Below, in pieces: positions 1-5,065 of a stretch of DNA of 6,777 bases. The stretch's first letter is position 1. Every line of letters starts with the position of its first letter. The DNA is taken from contig CAVIAJ010000032.1 in NCBI GenBank assembly GCA_963640855.1, forward strand, positions 1 through 6,777, given 5' to 3'. The notes under the pieces were generated by a model. The model saw nothing but the letters and a program-made list of their open reading frames with translations. It was not told the DNA's origin and did not search any database. This stretch comes from Methanarcanum sp963640855 (GTDB lineage Archaea > Thermoplasmatota > Thermoplasmata > Methanomassiliicoccales > Methanomethylophilaceae). A program made the position numbers and the translations under genes.

Positions 1-89
1 GAAGGAATCGTCTGAGAACGGTTTCCCAAAAGTGCAATACATTCGGAAATCGTTAATGTAACAGACAATGTATTGATTCTCAGGGGAGA

Positions 90-126
90 GAGTGACGGCG
101 GACAACGGAGTTGTCCGCCGTCACTC
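90..126. repeat. Perfect 17-bp inverted repeat with 3-nt loop
   Basis: The arms GAGTGACGGCGGACAAC (90-106) and GTTGTCCGCCGTCACTC (110-126) are exact reverse complements separated by GGA. The stem is GC-rich and too long for chance in a window this size. No T-run follows directly on the plus strand, so it is not a classical intrinsic terminator. It could be an mRNA 3'-end stabiliser or processing site, a bidirectional terminator between convergent genes, or a member of a dispersed palindromic repeat family. The palindrome is certain; its role is not. Confidence 0.9.
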
Positions 127-144
127 CTGTATCCCCGGGAAGGG

Positions 145-177
145 TTACGGCTTATGAATTACAGAGCCGTAATTCAT
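145..177. repeat. Overlapping, mutually exclusive inverted repeats
   Basis: TTACGGCT (145-152) pairs with AGCCGTAA (165-172), while ATGAATTAC (154-162) pairs with GTAATTCAT (169-177). The two downstream arms share 169-172, so only one hairpin can form at a time. It begins 18 nt after the hairpin at 90-126. No transcript or function can be assigned. Confidence 0.6.
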
Positions 178-201
178 CCGTTCCGACAGAAAAAGCGTTC
201 A

Positions 202-254
202 CTCACTGCGTTCGTTCACTTTATTATCCTCATCGCTCACTCCGTTCGCGACTG
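202..254. repeat. Imperfect 19-bp direct repeat
   Basis: CTCACTGCGTTCGTTCACT (202-220) recurs imperfectly as CTCACTCCGTTCGCGACTG (236-254), 34 bp further on; 12 of the first 13 positions agree. Purine/pyrimidine-alternating stretches of this kind are often found near the ends of genes and elements in archaea. Nothing more can be said from sequence alone. Confidence 0.45.
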
Positions 255-278
255 CGGAAGAAGATTGTTCCGTACGTA

Positions 279-1692
279 TTATGTGCCGTAAGTTCGGAGA
301 ATCTCTGGAATTTCCTTCAGTCCCAAAAGCATCCCGCAGTCAATCAGAACAATATCGTTCTCTCCGGCGTATTCACGTAATTTTTCACTGAATCCGCCCG
401 CAGAAAACAGAACAAACTTCAGATTGTCTCCGATCTTTGCATCCTCACATCTCCGCACAAGCGCATTAAGAGGAGTAAAACCGATCGGATTCCTGCAGAA
501 TATACATTCACATGCAACAGTATGAACAGCATCTTTACCGTCGACAGCCTTCGCAACAACATCTATGTCAACTTCCTCCCCGTCGGAATCCCTTCCCCAC
601 CAGGAACCGATTTCCGTTACAGTAAGATGTTCTTTCAGCCATTCAGCACGGACAATTTCAAACATACGCCCAAATGAGAATCTGTTCTGTCGCTCAGCAG
701 TCTGTACGCTTTCCTTGGAGAATCCGCTGTGTCCGTAAGTCTTAAATTCCTTTCGATTACCGTATAATGGAATGTAATAAACGGGCCTTTAATCCTGTAA
801 ACCGGCTTCTTCGGCGAATTTCCCATCGGATGTTTCCTTTTGATAATACCGCAAACTCCAAATCATAAAGTATTCTCTTAACACGCAGCGCGGTCGATTA
901 TCAGCTTATCCGCAATCTCCGCCTGTCTTACGTACCCGTCCGCGATACATCTCACCGCCCCGGTGTAATTCAGATTCCCTTTGAACTCCTGCAGTATCAT
1001 CTGCGGAGCATCATCCTTTCACGGAGACTGTTGTCTGAAGAAAATGTCGGAGAGATTTGATTCGTAAGTTTCCTTATCTGCGGCGGGAAGATACTGCGGA
1101 ATCCCGCCCACAGTCACATACCATTTCAGCGCATCATACGAATTCATCTGAGGATGGAATTTCATCGATTCCTTCAGACCGATATATTTCACATGCAGAC
1201 TGTTCGTAAATCTTCTGTAAAGCGGTCTGTCGTAACTTTCGGTTTCTTTACGCATAACGGAGACTGATGAACCGCAGATGACAAACATACAATCCGTACT
1301 TCTGAATCCCCTGTCTGATGATATCTGTACCACGGATGCAGCCTGCGGAGCGGATTCGGTAAGGAAAGGAAATTCGTCAATGATTGCCAAAGTATGTTAT
1401 TCCGAACATAATTCTTCGATTACGCCCATCAGATGCGATAAATCCTTAACTTCGATTTCACGGCCGCAGAATTTTGACACATCTTCGAAAAAATACAGCA
1501 GAATTTCATAGTATGATTTTCTCACAGAATGAAGATAAACTGCGCGTTTGTTTTCGGAGAATTCAGCGAGAAGACGGGATTTGCCCATTCCTTTACGGCC
1601 GAAACGCAGCATGTGACCAATCCTTCAGACTGCCATAATTTCTCAAGATACTGCATTTCGTTTTCTCTGCAGATGAATTCCCTTCCTGTCAT
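279..1692 (-). pseudogene. Decayed archaeal AAA ATPase with C-terminal DUF234 domain
   Basis: Translating the minus strand and switching frame where needed recovers one protein of about 470 codons, the normal size for this family. In order: an N-terminal FICRENEMQYLEKL (like the family FxGREkEL start), Walker A GRKGMGKS, Walker B LAIIDEFPFL, ICGSSVSVM (the family GSsxsxM motif), PLYRRFT, GGIPQYL, a winged-helix-like part (QAEIADKLIIDR, RILYDLEF, IIKRKHPMG), then a DUF234 C-terminus with GSWWGRD and EVDIDVV. Lesions: a frameshift near 1612 just before the P-loop, in-frame TAA at 1397-1399, in-frame TGA at 1019-1021, two compensating frameshifts near 886 and 851, and a frameshift near 672. In DUF234 the usual ECK reads ECI, so a nuclease-like residue is also lost. 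Family members are predicted ATPases of unclear role, common in archaea. Six lesions in one gene beside intact neighbours argue for real decay, not sequencing error. Confidence 0.9.
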
Positions 1693-1752
1693 AATGTATC
1701 AAATGACTAATTCGGTAGTAAATTGAGGCTTAGAGCTCTCGTTTTAATGTAA

Positions 1753-1773
1753 TAATTGATTTTTTATCAATTA
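1753..1773. repeat. AT-rich inverted repeat upstream of the pseudogene
   Basis: TAATTGAT (1753-1760) and ATCAATTA (1766-1773) are exact reverse complements around a TTTTT loop. It lies between the tRNA 3' end and the pseudogene start. Read leftward, the AT-rich stretch could hold a promoter element for the pseudogene, or help end transcription from the tRNA. The TTTT on the minus strand near 1788-1791 is another possible stop for the tRNA transcript. The role is undecided. Confidence 0.5.
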
Positions 1774-1821
1774 CCGAACCGCATAGAAAAGTGAATACGA
1801 CAGTCAGAATCTCAAAGGGAG

Positions 1822-1894
1822 TGGGCCTATCCGGATTTGAACCGGAGTCAATGGCTCCCAAAGCCACAAGTATACCAAGCTAGCCCATAGGCCC
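1822..1894 (-). tRNA. tRNA-Pro (anticodon UGG)
   Basis: The minus strand folds into a 73-nt cloverleaf. The acceptor stem GGGCCTA pairs perfectly with TAGGCCC, followed by discriminator A. The anticodon stem GTGGC/GCCAT (one G-T pair) encloses TTTGGGA, giving anticodon TGG, which reads CCA and by wobble other Pro codons. The T stem TCCGG/CCGGA encloses TTCAAAT. The variable loop is short, the D loop holds the conserved AG and GG, and CCA is not encoded. The D stem is weak: G10-T25 and G11-C24 can pair, but C12/A23 and T13/T22 cannot. It starts 27 nt after the rdgB stop on the same strand, so it may be read through from that operon or use its own promoter over the rdgB end. Confidence 0.95.
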
Positions 1895-1918
1895 ACAGAA
1901 TCGTGATTGATGGAGTTG

Positions 1919-1933
1919 TTATTAATTCTTCGG
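1919..1933 (-). promoter_or_regulatory. Probable tRNA-Pro promoter (BRE-TATA) overlapping the rdgB stop
   Basis: The minus strand reads CCGAAGAATTAATAA across 1933-1919, close to the archaeal BRE plus TATA pattern (CGAAA, two bases, TTTATATA-like). The box is centred about 28 nt upstream of the mature tRNA 5' end at 1894, the distance expected if transcription begins at or just before the tRNA. These bases also encode the last residues and stop codon of rdgB. The match is by eye against the general consensus. Confidence 0.5.
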
Positions 1934-2491
1934 TCTCAGGAGTCCTTCGGAAATCAGACGTTCTCTCAGGAGTGCCACTGCGTTACCGCGGTGGGATATG
2001 GTGTTCTTCTCTTCCACACCTATCTCCGCAAAAGTTCTCTTTCCGTCGGGACTGAAAATCGGGTCGTATCCGAATCCGTCGTTTCCTCTCTCGGAATCGG
2101 TAATGTATCCTTTGCATTCACCGGTAACAATAATTGTCTTGCCGTCAATGTCGCAGCCGATACAGCATTTGAAAACAGCACTTCTGTCTTCAATATTCTC
2201 CATAAGTTTCAGTATTCCCGCATTTCCTATTGTTTTCTGTCCGTAAGCGGAATACACTCCCGGGAATCCTTTCAGTGCATCGACAAACATTCCCGAATCG
2301 TCTATAATGAAATCTTTAATTCCCTGAGAACGAATTTCCTCCATTCCTTTCTTCACGACTTCCTCCAACTCCGAAGTCTGTATTTCATCATAAGGAATGT
2401 GAAGATGAATCATTTCGATAGTCATATCATCAAACGCTTTCTGGTATTCTCTTACCTTACCGGGATTCGAAGTAATCACATTGAGCTTCAT
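1922..2491 (-). CDS. rdgB: XTP/dITP diphosphatase (RdgB/HAM1 family)
   Basis: This 189-residue protein is a complete member of the Ham1/RdgB family, which hydrolyses XTP, ITP and dITP to the monophosphate plus pyrophosphate in the cytoplasm and so keeps deaminated purines out of DNA and RNA. The family motifs are present: TSNPGK at 7-12 (nucleotide-binding start), DDSG at 64-67 with the likely catalytic Asp, FPGVYSA at 76-82, FGYDPIF at 140-146 (base pocket) and SHRGNA at 166-171. The length is typical for archaea. The ATG overlaps the bud32 stop as ATGA, so translation is probably coupled to bud32. No strong Shine-Dalgarno precedes it; the 3' end of bud32 supplies only a weak GGGCGAGA. The last codons overlap a probable promoter for the tRNA. 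Confidence 0.96.
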   Translation of the reverse strand: MKLNVITSNPGKVREYQKAFDDMTIEMIHLHIPYDEIQTSELEEVVKKGMEEIRSQGIKDFIIDDSGMFVDALKGFPGVYSAYGQKTIGNAGILKLMENIEDRSAVFKCCIGCDIDGKTIIVTGECKGYITDSERGNDGFGYDPIFSPDGKRTFAEIGVEEKNTISHRGNAVALLRERLISEGLLRPKN

Positions 2492-3120
2492 GTGTATCTC
2501 GCCCTGCCTTTAATCTCTTCAACCTTGGCAAGAACCTGTTTCGAAGAAGGCATATTCTCACAGTATGATTCGATAATATATCTGAAGGCACCGTCAATCG
2601 AAGAATGCGCGGAAGTAAACGCCCTTTCAAGCAGACGCAGATCCACACCCATCTCTTCTGTTGTAATACGTGTGTCCCCTAATGAAAAATCAATGAAACA
2701 GATATTCCCTTTTTCATCGATAATCATATTCGATGTAGTAAGATCTCCGTGACATATTTTCCCGTTATGTAATCTTGCGACAGCCTCCCCTATCCTCTTA
2801 CAGATTTCGGGGGCGGCGTCGGGATGCCCTTCCAGGGCATCCCTGACGCTGACCCCTTCAATATACTCCATAACGATGCTTCCTTCTTCCAAATCCACGT
2901 CATACACAACAGGAGATCTCACACCTGCTTCTCTCGCATCGATCATTACCCTTACTTCGGATCTTGTCCTCACAGATCTCAGATGATTATCCAAATCGGG
3001 ATGACGGTATCTCTTGGGCTCTCTTATCTTAACGACCGCGTCGCGGTCGCGGTAAACTGTACGGTATACCGTCGCTTCCGCCCCTCTCCCGATTTCGGTA
3101 CAATTCATAATGACGATCAT
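2488..3120 (-). CDS. bud32: Kae1-associated serine/threonine kinase Bud32 (KEOPS subunit)
   Basis: The 210-residue protein is a small atypical kinase/ATPase of the KEOPS complex, which works with Kae1 to put the t6A modification on ANN-decoding tRNAs. Visible motifs: GRGAEATVY at 11-19 (replacing a P-loop), Lys31 in VVKIREPK, a family-typical YRHPDLD at 38-44, Glu55 in RSEVRVM, hinge MEYIEG at 84-89, catalytic HGDLTTSN at 124-131 (Asp126), metal-binding FIDFSLGD at 142-149 (Asp144, a DFS in place of DFG), and a basic tail KGRARYT typical of the family. It is a free protein here, whereas many euryarchaea fuse it to Kae1; no kae1 is in the window. ATG at 3108 (MNCTEIGRG) is an alternative start that suits family N-termini and places an AT-rich box 20-35 nt upstream, consistent with a leaderless mRNA; neither start has a Shine-Dalgarno. 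Confidence 0.95.
   Translation of the reverse strand: MIVIMNCTEIGRGAEATVYRTVYRDRDAVVKIREPKRYRHPDLDNHLRSVRTRSEVRVMIDAREAGVRSPVVYDVDLEEGSIVMEYIEGVSVRDALEGHPDAAPEICKRIGEAVARLHNGKICHGDLTTSNMIIDEKGNICFIDFSLGDTRITTEEMGVDLRLLERAFTSAHSSIDGAFRYIIESYCENMPSSKQVLAKVEEIKGRARYT
2821..2843. repeat. Perfect 10-bp inverted repeat inside bud32
   Basis: GGGATGCCCT (2821-2830) and AGGGCATCCC (2834-2843) are exact reverse complements around TCC. In the bud32 mRNA the hairpin would have a GGA loop. It falls in the codons for the variable segment after the hinge (around residues 93-100), where the protein tolerates change. It may be chance or an mRNA structure. Confidence 0.7.
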
Positions 3121-3179
3121 AATGTCGTTATTATTATTTATTGCGAGTCTTATCTTTCGGTTGAAACGGAGGTATACCG
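3121..3179. promoter_or_regulatory. Divergent promoter region between bud32 and the AIM24 gene
   Basis: These 59 bp separate the leftward bud32-rdgB operon from the rightward AIM24 operon, so both promoters must lie here or just inside the genes. The only strongly AT-rich block is 3127-3142 (TTATTATTATTTATTG on the plus strand). It could serve as a TATA element rightward (transcript starting about 3160-3168, just before the AIM24 ribosome site) and leftward (start near the second bud32 ATG at 3108). If one block serves both, the two operons would compete for it. Confidence 0.5.
3168..3173 (+). promoter_or_regulatory. Ribosome binding site of the AIM24 gene
   Basis: GGAGGT lies 6 nt before the ATG at 3180, a near-perfect match to the anti-Shine-Dalgarno end of archaeal 16S rRNA. 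It fixes the start codon. Confidence 0.85.
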
Positions 3180-3857
3180 ATGAGATACACGATTACGGGC
3201 GACAACCTTCAGTTTGTCAACGTACAGTTGGAACCCGGAGAGGAGTTAAGATCCTCGGCAGGCGCCATGAGTTACATGACAGGCAACGTAAGAATGGACG
3301 CCAAGATGGAAGGCGGTCTGTTAAAAGGAATGAAGAGGATGCTTTCCGGAGAATCGTTATTCCTTGTGAAATACTACGCGGAAGGCGGTTCCGGAATCGT
3401 AGGACTTGCAGGAGACGTTCCCGGAAAGATTCTGGATATAGACGTAACCAAAAGTGCGTGGATTGTTCAGAAGACAGGATATCTCGGTTCCGAAGCAACC
3501 GTGGATTTGGATATGACTTTCCAGAAGAAACTCGGAGGAATGCTCTTCGGAGGAGAAGGTCTCATATTGGAAAAATTAAGCGGAAAAGGTACCGCATTCA
3601 TAGGTGCCTGCGGAGATTTCAATATTGTTGATTTGAAACCCGGAGAACAGTATAAAGTATCTACGGGAAAAGCTGTGGCGTGGGAAGAAAGCGTAAAGTA
3701 CGACATCACTGCCGCAGGTAATGCAAAGACTGCATTATTCGGAGGAGAGGGATTGTTTGTTACAACTCTCACCGGCCCCGGAAAGATAGTGATACAGTCG
3801 ATGACTCTCGGAGAACTTGCCATGGCATTGCTCCCGTATATGCCTTCAAATTCGTGA
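3180..3857 (+). CDS. AIM24 family protein (TIGR00266/DUF124)
   Basis: The 225-residue protein matches the TIGR00266/AIM24 family along its whole length. It has LEPGEELRSSAGAMSYM near 17-33, a PGKILDIDV block, GYLGSEATVDLD, FGGEGLILEKLSGKGTAF, ACGDFNIVDLKPGEQYKV, TGKAVAWEESVKYDI and a final GGEGLFVTTLTGPGKIVIQS. The glycine-rich repeated blocks fit the known beta-sandwich trimer fold of the family. No signal peptide is visible and the rather hydrophobic C-terminus ends in LAMALLPYMPSNS. The biochemical function in archaea and bacteria is unknown; the yeast namesake affects mitochondrial inner-membrane organisation. The gene has a strong ribosome site and its stop is 4 nt before the start of a two-helix membrane protein, which suggests co-translation and a membrane-linked role. 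Family assignment is firm; function is open. Confidence 0.95.
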   Translation: MRYTITGDNLQFVNVQLEPGEELRSSAGAMSYMTGNVRMDAKMEGGLLKGMKRMLSGESLFLVKYYAEGGSGIVGLAGDVPGKILDIDVTKSAWIVQKTGYLGSEATVDLDMTFQKKLGGMLFGGEGLILEKLSGKGTAFIGACGDFNIVDLKPGEQYKVSTGKAVAWEESVKYDITAAGNAKTALFGGEGLFVTTLTGPGKIVIQSMTLGELAMALLPYMPSNS

Positions 3858-3861
3858 TAAT

Positions 3862-4185
3862 ATGGATCCGTATTCGGTTAAGAAGGAAAGCACAGGAAAA
3901 TCGGGATTGGTTTTGTTATTGATCACTGCGGTCATTGTCGCCGTTGTGGGAATAACGGCATGGATTATTGCGTCCAATCCCGATATTCTCAAGAATGTGC
4001 TGTATGTTGTTCTGATAATAATTGCGGCTGTTGTCGTTGTCATAGCGGCAATATGGATTATCACCGCGGTACTTGCAGTGCCTTACTACATTGCGAAAGG
4101 TGAGACGTATCAGGACGATGCAAGCTACAATCTTGACGACGTCTCATCTGCGGGCGAAGTACGCAGTGACGGTAAGAAAGAGTGA
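3862..4185 (+). CDS. Small membrane protein with two transmembrane helices
   Basis: I do not recognise a named family. The 107-residue protein has a short charged N-terminus (MDPYSVKKESTGK), a first hydrophobic helix at about 15-37, a short polar turn (SNPDILKN), a second helix at about 46-73 rich in Val, Ile and Ala, and an acidic/polar tail (ETYQDDASYNLDD...) ending in basic residues. A helical hairpin with both ends on the same side of the membrane is the simplest topology. I chose the ATG at 3862, 4 nt after the AIM24 stop, over an upstream in-frame ATG at 3817 because the latter would overlap AIM24 by 41 nt and adds a non-helical N-terminus. There is no Shine-Dalgarno, so translation probably re-initiates from AIM24. 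It may anchor or partner the AIM24 protein; that is inferred from context only. Confidence 0.85.
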   Translation: MDPYSVKKESTGKSGLVLLLITAVIVAVVGITAWIIASNPDILKNVLYVVLIIIAAVVVVIAAIWIITAVLAVPYYIAKGETYQDDASYNLDDVSSAGEVRSDGKKE

Positions 4186-4190
4186 AACAG

Positions 4191-4198
4191 TTTTTTCT
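4191..4198 (+). terminator. T-run after the AIM24 operon
   Basis: TTTTTTCT lies 5 nt after the stop codon of the membrane protein gene. Archaeal RNA polymerase commonly stops at such T-runs without a hairpin before them. The perfect inverted repeat at 4200-4225 follows rather than precedes the run. Some read-through into radB is possible, since radB has no clear TATA box of its own. Confidence 0.5.
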
Positions 4199-4199
4199 A

Positions 4200-4225
4200 C
4201 CACGTCACCCTTACGGGTGACGTGG
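4200..4225. repeat. Perfect 11-bp inverted repeat spanning the radB start codon
   Basis: CCACGTCACCC (4200-4210) and GGGTGACGTGG (4215-4225) are exact reverse complements around TTAC. The right arm contains GGTGA, a possible ribosome-binding core, and the GTG start of radB at 4222-4224. In the mRNA the hairpin would hide both. As DNA it is also a plausible operator palindrome. Read on the minus strand the loop is GTAA, a stable GNRA type. Confidence 0.85.
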
Positions 4226-4881
4226 AAAGAATACCTATGGGGTGCAGCACATTCGATGAGCTTCTGGGCGGAGGTCTGGAGAAGGGGAGTATGACACTTC
4301 TCTTCGGAGAGGCCGGAACCGGAAAGACCAACATCTGTATGCAGACTGCGTTCAACGTTGTGAAATCAGGTAAGAAAGTTGCTTATGTAGATACTGAAGG
4401 ATTGTCTTCGGAAAGGATTTCGCAGATTTTTACGGACGAAGGTTCCGCGAGGGAGTTACTTGTTTTTCAGGTACACAGTTTTGAGGAGCAGACAGACAGG
4501 ATAAACAAAGTCTGTAAACTGTGTTCCGCGAACGATAAGATCGGATTGGTTGTTGTTGATTCCATAACTATGTTTTACCGTCTGCATTCGGACGATATGC
4601 TTGTAAGAAATGAATTTATCAGACAGACGGAGATGCTGATGGAGGCTGCGAGGCAGAACGATATTGTTATTTTGCTGACTTCACAGGTTTATACCAACAT
4701 CGGTTCCGGTTCCATTGAATTCTTAGGCGGACATGCGCTGCATCATAACGCAAAGACGATTATCCGTTTGGATAAGAGATCTAACGGAAGGCGTACTGCG
4801 AATATCGTCAAGCACAGAAGTCTTCCCGAAGGGAGATTCGCAAATTACCGCATAACGGAAACGGGAATAGAAGGGGATTGA
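4222..4881 (+). CDS. radB: DNA repair and recombination protein RadB
   Basis: The 219-residue protein is RadB, the short euryarchaeal RecA/RadA paralogue. It has the ATPase core without the N-terminal helix-hairpin-helix domain of RadA and acts with RadA and other factors in homologous recombination, probably as a mediator. Motifs: the family start IPMGCSTFDELLGGGLEKG (4-22), Walker A GEAGTGKT at 29-36, YVDTEG at 55-60, Walker B LVVVDS at 109-114, VILLTSQVYTN in the region equivalent to the L2 side of the core, and a C-terminal RTANIVKHRSLPEG block. The length is typical. The GTG start keeps the full RIPxGCxxxDELLGGG motif; an ATG five codons on would cut it. The ribosome site is poor and sits in the hairpin 4200-4225. 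Confidence 0.96.
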   Translation: MERIPMGCSTFDELLGGGLEKGSMTLLFGEAGTGKTNICMQTAFNVVKSGKKVAYVDTEGLSSERISQIFTDEGSARELLVFQVHSFEEQTDRINKVCKLCSANDKIGLVVVDSITMFYRLHSDDMLVRNEFIRQTEMLMEAARQNDIVILLTSQVYTNIGSGSIEFLGGHALHHNAKTIIRLDKRSNGRRTANIVKHRSLPEGRFANYRITETGIEGD

Positions 4882-4894
4882 TTATTTTCTTATT
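4882..4894 (+). terminator. T-rich terminator after radB
   Basis: TTATTTTCTTATT follows directly on the radB stop codon. This is the usual pattern for archaeal termination at T-rich stretches, with no hairpin before it. Confidence 0.45.
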
Positions 4895-5035
4895 CCGAGA
4901 TGAGCCAGAGGGTAATTTATCGGTATGAAGGTATGTGACTTAACGAAACATAAGTCCCGTTTTGAGAAAGAATATATTTGGCACATGTATGTGCAAGACG
5001 TACTTTGCCGGAAATAAACCGCAGTGGCGGTGTAC
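4895..5035 (+). promoter_or_regulatory. Upstream region with a TATA-like box and three inverted repeats
   Basis: No gene is seen here. GACTTA (4937-4942) pairs with TAAGTC (4951-4956). A TATA-like AATATATTT lies at 4971-4979 after GAGAAAG, a fair BRE. GCACAT (4981-4986) pairs with ATGTGC (4989-4994) directly after that box, where an operator would act on the polymerase. ACCGC (5018-5022) pairs with GCGGT (5027-5031), ending 4 nt before the second TATA box. The arrangement suggests a regulated tandem promoter for the surface protein gene. Palindromes of 5-6 bp can arise by chance, so each one alone is weak. Confidence 0.45.
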
Positions 5036-5047
5036 TTTTATATATGG
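5036..5047 (+). promoter_or_regulatory. TATA box for the surface protein transcript
   Basis: TTTTATATATGG is the best TATA match in the window. A start about 25 nt downstream would fall near 5065-5069, at the edge of the first predicted helix of the leader. The start codon of the gene is about 320 nt further on. Confidence 0.65.
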
Positions 5048-5065
5048 AATAGATACCTAAAAGTC

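Larger units (their letters stand above)
1..278. other. Intergenic region with inverted repeats, no confident gene
   Basis: No reading frame here looks like a real gene. Plus-strand frame 2 is open from the left edge to a TAA at 59-61 (19 codons) and could be the tail of a gene entering from the left, but it is too short to identify. The rest holds the hairpin at 90-126, competing inverted repeats at 145-177 and an imperfect direct repeat at 202-254, listed separately. The region lies beyond the 3' end of the leftward pseudogene, so if a rightward gene does end at 61 this is a convergent intergenic space. Confidence 0.6.

Noticed and set aside
2..61. Possible C-terminal tail of a gene entering from the left edge
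   Set aside because: Only 19 codons are visible with no family signature, and other frames on both strands are also open over so short a stretch.
90..126. Reading the 17-bp hairpin as a bacterial rho-independent terminator
   Set aside because: No T-run follows the stem on either strand, and archaeal termination does not generally depend on such hairpins.
279..1692. A toxin-antitoxin or multi-gene defence cassette made of the small minus-strand frames
   Set aside because: The frames join in order into a single archaeal ATPase/DUF234 protein, so they are pieces of one broken gene.
1907..2752. A 281-codon plus-strand frame opposite rdgB and bud32
   Set aside because: It is antisense to two genes with complete family motifs and its product resembles nothing recognisable; it is a shadow frame.
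3110..3631. A 173-codon plus-strand frame overlapping the AIM24 gene start
   Set aside because: Its product is very Arg-rich and comes from reading the AIM24 gene out of frame.
3467..3823. A 118-codon minus-strand frame opposite the AIM24 gene
   Set aside because: The plus-strand AIM24 protein matches its family end to end; the antisense frame has no motif of its own.
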